Shown in pieces: positions 19,682 through 30,300 of a stretch of 64,000 bases of DNA. The number at the start of each line of letters is the position of its first letter. Position 1 is the stretch's first letter. The notes beneath the pieces are model-generated. The model did no database searches. It was not told the DNA's origin and worked only from the letters and a program-made list of their open reading frames with translations. Source of the stretch: Pseudoips prasinana (Eukaryota; Arthropoda; Insecta; Lepidoptera; Nolidae); assembly GCA_951640165.1 (NCBI GenBank), contig OX621242.1, positions 38,397,501 to 38,461,500 on the forward strand, given 5' to 3'. A program made the translations under genes and the position numbers.

Positions 19682-22600
19682 CTAACCCTGCAACATAGAT
19701 AAATTGCAGAATCTTTTGGCAGGAGTGTCGATAACATCGTCCTGGTGCAAGAAGTGTTGGCCCAGGACGGTATTACGTTTATGCATCAGTGGCTCACAGT
19801 GGCAGAGCAGGTGTAGAGGTGTTTCGTCTGCGTTATTGCAGAATCTGCACACTCTACAGTCTCCGATGCCCACCGTGGATAGGTGTTTCCTGAGACGGCA
19901 ATGTCCCGTTAGCATCCTAGTTATGATGCATAAGTTCCTCCTATTAAGCGCGAGGACTTCGTTCGCAGTTTTGCGGTCGTAGCCCTTGATAGCTTTTTTG
20001 GAGTGGGTTAAACCTGGAAGTTTGTGCCAGCGTTTAACAGCTTCTTGTTTGCAATGGTTCCTTAGGGTGAGTTGGACTGTGCTTTTTGGTATTCCGCATA
20101 TCGGCTCAGGGCCGTATTGGACCAGTTTAGCTCCAGCCCGTGCAAGTTCGTCGGCACTTTCGTTGCCCTCGATACCCGCATGACCCGGTACCCATCGAAG
20201 TATCACCTTGTTCCTAAGGCACAGGGTATTGAGACTGTCAATGCAGTTCATAACCAGCCCTGACGTTATAGTGTCAGAATTCAAGGCTAGGAGGGCCGCT
20301 TGACTGTCTGAATGGATGTAGATTGTATGATTGACATAGTCATTTTGCAGGTTGGCTTCTGCACATACAATGATGGCATAAACCTCTGCCTGGAAAATTG
20401 AGGCGTATTTACCCAGATTTTTACTGGCTTTGAATCTGGGTCGTTCCCCAAAAACTCCACAGCCTACGTCATTTCCCATTTTGGAGCCATCGGTGTACCA
20501 AATTAGGCTCCCCTTCTTCCAGGATACTTTGTTGTTAGTCCAGTCGTCCCTGGAAGGTATCTCCACACAATAATTCTTGGTGCTATTATATTGTGGGGAC
20601 AAAAAGTCTAGTTTCATGCCTAGTATGGGGTCCTGTTGCACTTGGTCACATAAAGCCCTCAGTGCCTTTGAGAGCCACGTCTCGGTCCCCTGTGCGGCTG
20701 CTCTCAGCATGCCGGCCTTCGCCTCAGACTGTATGAACAGTGAAAGAGGCGGCAGATTCAGCAATGCCTCAAGTGAGTGGAGGACATGGCTCCCGTGACT
20801 ACCATACATGCAGATCTTTGCAGGCTATTGAGCCTGTTTATTACTGTCGTTTGGCTGGTTTTACTCCACCAAACTACGGAGCCGTACGCGATGGTCGGTC
20901 TCGCTATAGCAGTGTACAACCATAGGAGAAGTTTGGGGTGGGATCCCCACCTTCTCCCTACCAGGCGACGCCCTATACCTAAGGCAATTTTTGCCTTTTG
21001 TGTAGTTTTCTTTATATGTGGGTTCCATGTGAGCTTTTGGTCAAAAATTATTCCCAAATATTTAACCTCATTGGAAAACTGTATCTCGCTGCCGTTCATT
21101 ACTGAAGGGGCTAATTTGTCTAGAGCCCTCTTTCGAGTAAACGGTACGATAACTGTTTTGTTAGCATTTACGGATAGCTGATTCGCTCTACACCATCGAT
21201 TGACAATGTTAAGAGCGTTCTGCATCAGTGACGACAACAAGCTTTGACAGAATCCCCGTATAATAACTACAAGGTCATCAGCGTATCCCAAGGTGTCGAT
21301 TCTTTGTTCTGCTAGCTTGTATAAAAGCTCATCTATTGCTAAGGTCCACAGGAGTGGGGATAGTACACCTCCCTGTGGACAGCCTCTCGTTGTTGCAACC
21401 TCCAAGGAAGTTCCATGCAGCGAGACCAGAGCTTTACGGTTTGAAAGCATTGCCTTTACCCATTTGACAGTTGTTTGATCAATGTTCTTGTTTGTTAGTC
21501 CATTGATCAACGTGCCTGTCGGGGTGTTATCAAAGGCACCTTCAATATCCAAGAATGCACAGAGTGCTATCTGTTTGTCCTCCAGTGCTCTTTCGACCCT
21601 GTCTGTCAATTGCAGCAGGGCGGTTTCCGTAGACCTGCCTCTACAGTATGCGTGCTGAGTACTGTGGATAGGCTGTGACTTTAGTCCTTCCTCCCTTATG
21701 TACCTGTCGAGTATTTTCTCCAGTGTTTTCAGGAAGAAGGAGGTCAGGCTGATTGGCCTGAAGGACTTAGGCAGGGAATAATCCTTCTTGCCAGCCTTAG
21801 GTATGAAAAGCACTTTAGCCTTTGTCCAACGATCTGGGATATAGCCCCAGGCGTAACTTGCCCGGAACATTTTTACCATAGGCGGTACCAGTATATCTAT
21901 GCCCTTCTGTAAGAAGATGGGCAATATGTTATCTGGTCCACTAGATTTGTACGGCTTGAAAGACTCGATTGCCCACCTCACAACCCCAGGCCTAATTATC
22001 CTCGCCGCCCTATTCCAGTCCTCGTTGCGAGGCCGTTGTACAGGCGTCATGGAGGAGTTCAATTCTGCGCCAGGGAAGTGGCTTGCAATAAGAGTCTTCA
22101 GCGTGTCTTCTTCGTTAGCAGCATAGGTTCCGTCAGGTCCCTTTAGTAAGCCAATTTGGTTAGGTTTGTCTTTAGCGAGCAGCTTGTGGATGTGGGCCCC
22201 CTGAGGCGTGTTAATTAACTCCTCACAGAACCTTTTCCAAGATGCTCGTTTAGCCTTCCTAATTTCTTTGTTGTATTCAGTAAGGGCTTTTGTATATATC
22301 TCCCACTCTCGAGTCTTTTTAGCCCTATTGAACAGTTTCCGCGTTTTCTCCCTGAGTTTTTTCAGCTTGGAGTTCCACCACGGAACCTTCCTGTTCGAGC
22401 TTTTTGTTTTTAGGGGGCAGCTTTCCTCGTAGGCTTCTAAGATGCCCTCCGTGGTTTGCTCTACTGCCAGTTCTAGCTCGTCAGGTGTTTTAATGCTTCT
22501 AGGAAGGTCCTCTAGGTTTCGCCTTAGTTTTTCTCGGTAGACATCCCAGGTGGTTGCTCTAGGGTTCCTATAAGTAACTGTTTGACTTTCGAGACACGCT

Positions 22601-23277
22601 CTAAACTCAAACCGTATATGTCTATGGTCTGACAATGACGGCTCATCGCTGACTGTCCAGTCGTGAAGTCTCCTGGCTATGTTGTCTGTAGCGAATGTGA
22701 TATCTAGGACTTCCCGCCTGCTGGCAGTGACAAAGGTCGGTTTGTTACCCCTGTTCAGTACCTGCAGGCAGTTAGTGGTAAGAAAACTATAAAGTAATTC
22801 ACCTCTACTGTTGATGTCGCTGCTGCCCCAAGCTGTGTGGTGCGCGTTGACATCGGCTCCAACTATGAGTTCAGCGTTGTTGCGGCGAGCATATTCGACC
22901 ACACGCTCAAGCTCTACAGTTGGGTCCTTAGTTTCATAGGGAAGGTAAGCTGAGCAGATAATTGCCTTTATCCCTTCCCACCCTTTAAAATTGACGTACG
23001 CTGCTACAAGGTCATCACTGCATAACTCTGCAACAGGTAAGTAATTAATGGTTTTGTTAAAGACGATACATGCTCTGGGTCTTGTGGCTCCGGTATTGTA
23101 TAGTAACTTACCAGCAGCACTGAGTCCCCGAATGTAATTTTCGAGTACCCAGGGTTCCTGTATGAGGGCGATGTGGGACTCCTGCTGCGAGAGACATCTC
23201 TCCATCACAGCATTGGCAGCCTTTGCATGATGGAGATTTGCCTGCACCACCCTCACGTCTTCTCGCCTGGGTACCAT
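19682..23277 (-). pseudogene. LINE ORF2: endonuclease, reverse transcriptase, RNase H; one frameshift
   Basis: Residues count from ATG at 23277. Endonuclease: QANLHHAKAAN (Asn 14), QEPWV (Glu 41), GADVNAHHTAWGSS (142-152) and SDH 216-218. Reverse transcriptase: KSSGPDNILP, SFRPISLTSF, AYCRGRSTETAL, FLDIEGAFDN, GCPQGGVLSPLLW and YADD 665-668. One base is missing near 20775, between GAMSST and LEALLNLPPL, so the rest lies in a second frame. That part holds RNase H with YTDGSKMG, FQAEVYAI, IHSDSQAALLAL and WVPGHAGIEGNESADELAR, then a Cys/His-rich end (CRFCNN...HLLCHC). It stops at 19682. The lone indel suggests a recently active copy. Confidence 0.9.
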
Positions 23278-23279
23278 TT

Positions 23280-23833
23280 TTACGCCTTCTTTGAGGAGGA
23301 TGGCTGTGTTCCGGTTTTGGCCTGGTGGAGGCCTTTTCGGCCTCTGCCAGGTTTGGCCCGGTGAGCCACCCCTCCCCTAGGAGGTGCAAAGCCTCTGCCT
23401 CCCCTTGCACCTATGCCTCGCCGGGGCGTTCCCCGAGTCGCCTTATCCGTGGGGAGAGGCGCCCCTCGAGATGTTCCCGACGTGGCTAGGTCAAGCTGTG
23501 GGGAGGGTTGGGCTGGTGGGTTTTCTACCACGTCTTTTTCAGCCGCGGCAGGAATCGTCTCAGAGGGTGCTGAGAGATCTGTCGGACCCCCATTGCTGGT
23601 CCTGACTCTGAAAGTTACCTTTCTGAAGCCTAGACCAGCCCTGAGGTTCATCTCTCTCAGAGCCTCCGCTGAGGGCTCGTCAATGGAGTACGTGGCCACA
23701 AGGCAACCCCTCTCCTCCCTCGCGTGGAGCACCCTCCAGTGCTCCGTGTTTAGTCCCACGTTACTCCGCAGTAGTGCGAGGGCAGCCTCCGCAGAGTCCG
23801 CCTCCGAGCTGGGGATAAAAGTCGTGGCCAGCG
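23280..23833 (-). pseudogene. LINE gag-like ORF1, 5'-truncated
   Basis: The frame is open from the truncation point and stops with TAA at 23282-23280, two bases before the ORF2 ATG. It reads ATLATTFIPSSEADS, then WRVLHAREERGCLVATYSID, FRKVTFRVR, and an Arg/Gly/Pro-rich tail ending in Lys-Lys-Ala. The first part resembles the small domain found in gag-like proteins of such LINEs (DUF4780-like, from memory). No CCHC knuckle is visible. The close spacing TAA-AA-ATG suggests coupled translation of ORF2. Confidence 0.75.
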
Positions 23834-23847
23834 TTGCTCCCCACCTT
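23834..23847 (+). repeat. Target-site duplication, right
   Basis: TTGCTCCCCACCTT, identical to 19560-19573. Confidence 0.92.
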
Positions 23848-24000
23848 GGAAAAATCTTTGTGTGTCGAGAACGATTATTGGTTCTGTGCTTCGGTGTAAT
23901 TTATATATAATTTAGAAATATGTAAGTATGTTTGTCAGTTGTCTGGTAGCCATAGTACGGGCTCTGCCTAATTAAGAGTCCTAAGATATTATTAAATTTA
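23848..24000 (+). mobile_element. SINE family A, right half of the interrupted copy
   Basis: Continues directly from 19573: ATCTTTGTGTGTCGAGAACG, AAGTATGTTTGTCAGTTGTC, CCATAGTACGGGCTCTGCC. Joined with 19502-19573 it forms one ordinary family-A SINE. Confidence 0.85.
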
Positions 24001-24013
24001 TTTATATATATAA

Positions 24014-24326
24014 CTAGCTGTGCCCAGCGGTTTTACCCGCGTTAAATTTTATAAATTATCACAGCTCCTCCCCCGTAGGTGATAGGGTGATAATATGTAG
24101 CCTATATGTTAACCCGACCTCTTAGTAATATTCACGCAAAATTTGAAGTAAATCCATGCAGTACTTTTTGAGTTTAGCCTGGACATACATACAGACACAC
24201 AGACAAAAATTCTAAAAACTATATTTTTGGCTTCGATATCGATTGCAGATCACGCCCCAAGTATCCTTTTAAAAAAATATTCAATGTACAGTTTCGACTT
24301 TCCTACGATTTTATTATATGTATAGA
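24014..24326 (-). mobile_element. Helitron family N1, complete copy
   Basis: CTAG end at 24014-24017 with an adjacent T on the minus strand. The terminal stem uses CCCAGCGG/ACCCGCG-type pairing. The 5' TCTATACATATAATAAAATC is at 24326. It aligns with 15876-16195 and 60549-60866. Confidence 0.87.
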
Positions 24327-24650
24327 TATATTTAAAGGTGCTATTGCTTCTTCTACTTCCCTGTATAAGATTTGTGATACTACATTTGTTGCGTAGTTGG
24401 CCAGACTCGGTTATTATTGGCCGCCCAAGTTGAAATTAAGCCTATCATTATTTATTCTTTGTTGAATGTTGTCACCGTAATACCTGAATGTCCGCACTCT
24501 TCGAAGCCGCAGCAATTCATCGCGATAGCTTTAATTAACTGACTAGCTTATTATCTGTTCACAATAGGATACCTACTTTTTTACAAAATATATTTATACA
24601 GAATCCTTCCGTAAACATTCCTCATAGTAAAAAAACTTGTGTGTACTTAT
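24327..24650. other. No recognised feature
   Basis: AT-rich interval without supported content. Confidence 0.45.
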
Positions 24651-24920
24651 GTACACGCGTTAGAAGTTTAATACTTCTTAATATACAACTTGAACATAGT
24701 TATCAATTTTCATACCACCTAGAACTAACGTCATGCTGTTATTTTTACGATGCGCGCGCACGATGCATCGTAAAAATTCACTCTCATACATTTTCATACC
24801 ACCTAGAACTAACTTCATGCTGTTAAATTTTTTGGTGTCGGTGTGCGCGCGCATCGTAAAAATTCACTCTCATCATTTTTCTCCATCGCGCCAAAAGAAG
24901 TATAACTTCAAAAAACTGGT
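24651..24920. mobile_element. Dispersed repeat F, second copy
   Basis: Same organisation as 16573-16826, including the duplicated CATACCACCTAGAACTAAC block, the TTTTTACGATG...CATCGTAAAAA stem, and the inverted GAAGTT/AACTTC ends. Confidence 0.7.
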
Positions 24921-24924
24921 AACT

Positions 24925-25115
24925 TGTAGTTTGACTGCACGTGTGGGACAACGGTTAAGACAAGCGCTTCGCCTCGCTTGTCCTGGGTCATAGTCAGAGT
25001 ATTTGCGTGACCCATAAACAATTGTTCCCTGTCTGGTTGTACTTTGTGTTAGACAAATACATGTTTGTAAAGTACCCCGCGACACAGGAATTCAATTCCC
25101 TAAAGCAGCCGGTCT
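24925..25115 (+). mobile_element. tRNA-derived SINE (family B)
   Basis: Starts TTGACTGCACGTGTGGGAC with an A-box-like head, and has TATTTGCGTGACCCATAAAC and TGTTTGTAAAGTACCCCGCG. The same order occurs at 32100-32275 and 33443-33650. Confidence 0.72.
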
Positions 25116-25590
25116 CATTTATTCATATTCATATCATTTATTTGCATTCCACAATATGAACTTAGGTGGTAAACATTAGGCTTATAGCTAGGAGCATTAT
25201 GGACCCTGTCGGGCACAGCAAATTTATAATTATATATATTGGTAAATTATTATTGTTCGTAAATTATTGAGGAACTAATTGAGTCTTCTATTCCTATTGG
25301 GAATTATTTAATCTTTTTTTTACAAGCAACAGAGTAATTCATAATATTCTTATTTTGTAGTTGGTTTATTGAGATATCTTACCTTAGAGGGCATGCGAAT
25401 AAAGCATCATTCATAAATAAGATAAGATCTTTATTTGCTTAACATATGGTCACAGATGGTAGGTACATAATATTGGTTACCACCATATTAACCTTTATAG
25501 GCCATGCGAGTAATGTATAAATCATACATATATGTATCATTTAACAAAGTAAACGGCACAGATATTACATAATGTAGATGCATATGATTG
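25116..25590 (-). mobile_element. Probable LINE 3' UTR pieces
   Basis: TGGACCCTGTCGGGCACAGC and TATAGGCCATGCGAG resemble, on the minus strand, the 3' UTR style of the Jockey/CR1-type fragments elsewhere in the window. There is no coding support. Confidence 0.35.
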
Positions 25591-25597
25591 TAAGATA

Positions 25598-26201
25598 GGC
25601 CCGGTTCCCACTACGCCGGACCGGCAGATCTGCCGCGCCGGTAAATCTGCCGGAAGGGCTAGTGGCTGTACAATGGTTTTATATGAAGCTATTCACATTA
25701 TCCCGGGTCCGGCATTTTAGCCGAGCCCGGCATTTTTACCGAGCGTTTTGTCACTACGAATTGTCGGTAGAACGACCGGACCCGGAGTAATGTGAACGAG
25801 TTTGTACCGGTATCTGTCCCCCGCTCGCCCCGCTCGTGCTCCCCTGGCCCTGCCCTGACTCTTATGTCTAGTCGTCCCAGTAAATCGTCAAAATTGGTTG
25901 CTGTCATTTGAAAAAATTGAAGAACTTTGATTCGTCTCTTCTAAGTTCACCCATTAATGTTTCAAATGTTCCAAGTGAAAATCTTTCCCGTAAAGTAGGG
26001 TGTACCCAATGTTTTCTTTTATTTTGCCTTCTATTATGATACCACCACAACACAACAATTTCGTCGTCCATTGTGCGCGCAGGTCCAAATTCAACTGAGG
26101 TAACTGTCTGATTTTCTTCCGGGATCCGATGTGATGTGAACACTCTGTCCGGTGTCCGGTTTTCGGCAGATCTGCCGGTCTGGCGTAGTGGGAACGCTGC
26201 C
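25598..26201 (-). mobile_element. PIF/Harbinger transposon, internally deleted
   Basis: About 39-bp terminal inverted repeats share GTTCCCACTACGCC and GACCGGCAGATCTGCCG. The 604-bp body encodes only the N-terminal part of a Harbinger-type transposase on the minus strand; the DDE domain is gone. A GC-rich segment with repeated CCGGCATTTT lies inside. Confidence 0.82.
25855..26143 (-). pseudogene. N-terminal fragment of a Harbinger transposase
   Basis: The family catalyses cut-and-paste transposition. Here MDDEIVVLWWYHNRR is followed by HWVHPTLRERFSLGTFETLM, then GELRRDESKFFNFF, the usual N-terminal pattern. One base is out of place after FFNFFK (AAATGA). In the next frame the sequence continues as MTATNFDDLLGRLDIR and then loses similarity. 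No catalytic Asp/Glu residues are present. Confidence 0.78.
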
Positions 26202-26800
26202 TAAGTGTGGCATAGATATAATATAATAAAAAAATATACTAGATTTACAAAATTAGCTATACCTACATTTTCAATACTACTACACAATAAGAACTTAATA
26301 TTTAAATGCCTTATATAAACATTAAATGACTTACCTACTAACACAGAGATTGTTCATTGCATCTCATTTATTCTGTTTTACAATGTAGGTATTCCATTAA
26401 AATATAGAAACAAACCAAGCAACAAACCATACTTTTTTTTCTTTCTTTTAAATAACTACACTCTTCACGCTTCTATTTCACTCTGTATGCTCCTATTTAT
26501 TCTGCACATATCACTTTTTAGGTGAACCTTAATAATTTGAGGAGGAATACTCCGCGGTACGTACAGTCTGAACACCACACAAATAAAGGGTTGTTATAAT
26601 AACCGTCTGCTGGTAATGACGTCACAAAGCCAGCCTACTCCGTCTGCGTTACAATTTGGCAATTTTCGACCTGGGTCGCTACAATTTTCCATTACTTGAA
26701 ATTCGTTATAAATTATATTATCTTATTTATATCGATAATAATGGATATAATATAGGAATAGAGTGGATATTAAATGAAACTATGCGATTAATTTATTAGA
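26202..26800. other. No recognised gene
   Basis: Contains the short repeat at about 26460-26525, shared with 15540-15640. The remainder is AT-rich and unassigned. Confidence 0.45.
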
Positions 26801-26804
26801 ATTA

Positions 26805-27071
26805 CATACATAGTTACACGCCTGTTTCCCAGTGGGGTAGGCAGAGACAACGGATTTCCATTTGTCACGCCTCTTTTGCCTCGTGTACTGTTATTATATT
26901 CTTCATAGATGCTCGACGGTTTAGGGTACTTTTGACCTGACCTTTCTTGAGAACATCGTCGATTTGGTCAGAGCTTGTCCTACGAGGACTTCCACTTTTC
27001 ATCCTTGATAGATTGATTGTTAATAATAATTTCCAAAAACCTTGTTTAGTAAGAAAATTTAAAATAAACAC
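26805..27071 (-). mobile_element. LINE ORF2 3' end, fragment
   Basis: On the minus strand an open frame reads QIDDVLKKGQVKSTLNRRAS, MKNIITVHEAKEA and, after a small lesion, a KWKSVVSAYP-like end. It is followed by an (ATGT)-rich tail. The same end occurs at 47755-47917. It probably belongs to a LINE of RTE or related type; the clade is not settled. Confidence 0.55.
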
Positions 27072-27258
27072 GCCTACACTAAGGAAACGAAATTTACATA
27101 AACACTAGTTAGTTTCTTTATAATAAAAGAAGACTAAAATGAATGTAGGTATATGTTACATAACGCCAGTGGATACACTGTGACAATCACAAAGCTTTTA
27201 TTACGTGGATAGTAGAGGTGGCTTTGGCACTGCAAGTGTATACACCGGTGAATTACAT
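27072..27258. other. No recognised feature
   Basis: AT-rich interval. Confidence 0.4.
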
Positions 27259-27345
27259 ATTCAAAATAAAATAAAATAAAATTATCCACGTAGACTTTAA
27301 AAAAGCGCTTGTAAATAGTCAGAAGAAGAAATATTAGCATGTACA
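27259..27345 (+). mobile_element. Dispersed repeat D, fragment
   Basis: Has the end block CACGTAGACTTTAAAAAAGC and CTTGTAAATAGTCAGAA. Confidence 0.65.
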
Positions 27346-27384
27346 TATACTGGGTAACATTAAATTAATGTGCGAGTTTTTGTG

Positions 27385-27507
27385 GGGTAGTTGACTGGTC
27401 TCTTGGTCTAGTGGTTAATGACCCTGCTAAGCCCCAGGTTGTGGGTTCTATCCCCACCTGGGACAAATCTTGAGTGACGAGTGCGATTATTTGTTCTGTG
27501 TCTGGTA
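27385..27507 (+). mobile_element. SINE family A head
   Basis: A-box-like TTGGTCTAGTGGTTAATGAC and B-box-like GGTTGTGGGTTCTATCCCC, then the start of the body. It is truncated where the duplicated segment begins. Confidence 0.7.
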
Positions 27508-27719
27508 TGGTCTGCTGTAATAATCTTTAATATGTATGAATTTAGAAATATAGATAAAGTCATCGAGAGTATTAACTTTTTTCAAAATCCACATGTACAG
27601 ACGCCAGCACATCAAGCTACCCCAATCTGTCTAATTTCCTCGATTGAAAGTGAACCTTATACTTAAGTGATAAAGTTGAAAATCAATAATAGAAATTTGA
27701 CATACTGATTAACATACTT

Positions 27720-27810
27720 CATCATCATATCAACCGAAAGAAGTCTACTGCTCGACAAAGGCCTCTCCCAAAGATCTCCACAGTTGCCGGTCTTGCGCTA
27801 TCCGCATCCA
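27720..27810 (-). mobile_element. RTE LINE 3' end, fragment
   Basis: Starts with CATCATCATATCAACCGAAA (the tail and stop region on the minus strand) and contains TTGCGCTATCCGCATCCAGC. In translation the end resembles RQLWRSLGEAFVEQ, an RTE ORF2 C-terminus. Confidence 0.72.
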
Positions 27811-27900
27811 GCGGTCTGCTGTAATAATCATTAATATGTATGTATTTAGAAATATAGATAAAGTCATCGAGAGTATTAATTTCTTTTTCAGAATCCACAT

Positions 27901-28031
27901 GCACAGACGCCAGCACATCAAGCTACCCCAATCTGTCAAATTCCCTTGAACCTTATACTTAAGTGATTAAGTTGAAAATCAATAATACAAATTTGACAGA
28001 TTGGAGTAGCTGAATGTGCTGGCGTCTGTAC
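27901..28031. mobile_element. Foldback MITE, complete copy
   Basis: Same family as 29604-29744. The ends ACAGACGCCAGCACATC and the inverted GCTGGCGTCTGTAC match over about 40 bp. Confidence 0.8.
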
Positions 28032-28990
28032 CATATTAATAAATACTGCTCAATCTTCAGTTTTATCCCACCCTTATTTTTTAAACACCACAAATAATAA
28101 AAACAACACCACAATTTTTCCCAACCTGAAATTAAAAATTCTTCGCACAACATTTTAATTTTCCCCACTTGTATTCTATCGTAAGTAAAAGAAAAATAAA
28201 GTCCTCTGAATAACAGCCAGGTGTTGCCGCGGGCGGTCCGAGGTGTGACGCCGACACCTGATTCCAACATACTCTGAAATACTCTGACAGTCTGACACCC
28301 TGACAGGTGGGCTGACAGATTGAGGCGACGCCATTGTGATTCAGCTTTTGTTTTAACTTTTGAGTTTAGCGGAGGTTTCTGTAACGCGTGAATTGAACGA
28401 AACGCTTTGTCTTCCGATGTTATGTTTGAATTTAAAAATGTTGTAATATTTTGCGGATAGAATTTTGTTTTTGCGTATTTTTTATTTACGATAATATAAA
28501 AATAAAATCTAAAACCTGTATTAGCATACCGTATACAACATGTAACGTAAAATGCACACCCTCAAACACCCCAATTAGAATATTATGTAATCCTAATACA
28601 TACACTGAATTTTTAATTTAACATGTATATGCATTGTTATTTACTACATTAGTTTTTTAGAATAAAGTTTAATTTTCTTTATTTTGTATTGAATGATGGA
28701 ATTTGTATGACTACAAATAAAACTCAGATTTTAATGTCTTATTACTTTGACTTACGGTCCAAATTATTTTTTTTTTGACTGTACAGTGTTAATAGTACAA
28801 TAATTTCCGTAGTATTAATTATTTTTGGAATAAAAAATTACCTATATTAAAAATGATATAAATCGATTTAGTAAACGATTCCGAACAAACTAATTTCAGG
28901 ATGTGCGTTAGTTAAGTTACATTTTGTATAATGTAGTGTATTATGTCAGTATCTAATTTACTTAAGAATCATATAAAATATAATAAATAT
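28032..28990. other. No recognised gene
   Basis: A GC-richer patch at 28200-28345 contains four CTGACAG motifs in 60 bp. The rest is AT-rich. No exon could be defined. Confidence 0.4.
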
Positions 28991-28991
28991 T

Positions 28992-29065
28992 TTTGGACAG
29001 CTAACACTGCTTTCTGATCCCAAACTAGACAGTTTGTGCCATGGGAAACATGACAACTGATAAAC
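28992..29065 (-). mobile_element. SINE family A, end fragment
   Basis: Contains CTGATCCCAAACTAGACAG and ACTGATAAACATACTT. It abuts the RTE 3' end directly. Confidence 0.6.
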
Positions 29066-29180
29066 ATACTTCATCATCATATCAGCCGAAAGAAGTCCAC
29101 GGCTGGACAAAGACCTCCCCCAAAGATCTCCAAAATTGCCGGTCTTGCGCTATATCCAGCGACCCTCGCAAGATCATCAG
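29066..29180 (-). mobile_element. RTE LINE 3' end, fragment
   Basis: CATCATCATATCAGCCGAAA, GACCTCCCCCAAAGATCTCC and GCCGGTCTTGCGCTATATCC. The junction with the SINE repeats the junction near 27720. Confidence 0.72.
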
Positions 29181-29603
29181 TCCATCTTATATTTATAGTA
29201 TTTGGCCAATACCCTTGCCTTATTTTTTTTAATCCAAATTATAGTATTATAATTATTATCCTTACTGAAAATTTAGTTTTAGAAATTTAGTTATGTCTAC
29301 ATAATTCTGTGTGCACGTACTAAACTACATACAATAATAGCCCCACATTTTTGTATCAAAATATTCGCTTTTGTAACCACCTACTGGCAGATTATTCAGA
29401 AATTACACATAATAATATTAAATCTTCACCTGTCCAGCAAATCCCAAAATTCTTGATACGCCATTTCTTTTAAGCTCACGGGAACATTCAATGACATTTG
29501 CGCTATTTAAATAATCCCTACGACCACAACGCAAACCATTTGCGCGTCTCGCATTCATACGTTTTATACATATTTTGTTATTGTACTACGTCAGATGCAA
29601 AAT
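29181..29603. other. No recognised feature
   Basis: AT-rich interval. Confidence 0.45.
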
Positions 29604-29744
29604 GTACAGACGCCAGCACATCAAGCTACCCCAAGCTGTCAAATTTCCCCAATTGAAAGTGAACCTTATGCTTTTGTGATAAAGTTGAAAATCTATAAAA
29701 GAAATTTGACATATTGGGGTAGCTGGATGTGCTGGCGTCTGTAC
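29604..29744. mobile_element. Foldback MITE, 141 bp
   Basis: The ends GTACAGACGCCAGCACATC and GATGTGCTGGCGTCTGTAC are perfect inverted repeats, and the arms pair for about 43 bp with few mismatches. Non-coding. Copies also occur at 27594-27700 (partial) and 27901-28031. Confidence 0.87.
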
Positions 29745-30009
29745 ATGACACTTGAAAATCTTAGGACATGATTTTCCTCGTAAAACACATTGTTGTTGAA
29801 GTACTAACATTGAAAGGAATTACACTAATTGCAAACGTATTAAGAACGAAGCAGTATTAGACTATTAGTGTCATTAATTTTGTAATAGCAATATATTATT
29901 GGAATATAGGTATCTGAGTGCGAACCGCTTCACTGTACCTACCGCGGCACCGCACGCTGTCCATGAGCTGTATGTATATGTACAGAGATATATCTCCGTG
30001 CGTTTAAAT
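29745..30009. other. No recognised feature
   Basis: Unassigned AT-rich sequence. Confidence 0.4.
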
Positions 30010-30300
30010 TTATTAGTAAATAAAATAATAAATAAATAAAATAAAAAAGGTTTTGATTCACATAGACTTTAAAAAAGCGCTTGTAAATAGTGAGAACATG
30101 TTTGTAGTAATATATAATTAATTTATAATTATTTCTAGGTACATATACATATTTAGGTACATGGATTGTATGAAAAAAAAATACAATAAGATTTATTTTA
30201 TAATAGTCATGATATTTAGCTAGCTTATATTAAGTTATTGTCAAGGAGCGCTTATATTATTATTTCAAATTATAATATAATAGCTCGATGATAGTTGTAT
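30010..30300 (+). mobile_element. Dispersed repeat D
   Basis: Begins with a TAAATAAAATAAAAAAGG run, then CACATAGACTTTAAAAAAGC, TTTAGGTACA and TAGCTAGCTTATATTAAG. Confidence 0.7.

Larger units (their letters stand above)
19574..23833 (-). mobile_element. RNase H-bearing non-LTR retrotransposon (I/LOA-like), 5'-truncated
   Basis: This 4.26-kb minus-strand element is flanked by a 14-bp target duplication and splits a SINE. It encodes the end of gag, then endonuclease, reverse transcriptase and RNase H. The 3' tail is a short AATAAG repeat, not poly(A). The 5' end lies inside gag, so this is a truncated insertion. The RNase H and gene order point to the I or LOA group; the exact clade is inferred from motifs only. 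Confidence 0.85.
27508..28031. repeat. Direct duplication flanking an RTE 3' end
   Basis: The segment from TCTGCTGTAATAATC onward occurs at 27507 and 27812. Each copy runs through a TAGATAAAGTCATCGAGAGT block into the foldback MITE ACAGACGCCAGCACATCAAG. The first MITE copy is truncated near 27700; the second (27901-28031) is complete. Between the copies lies a minus-strand RTE 3' end (27720-27810). Confidence 0.78.
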
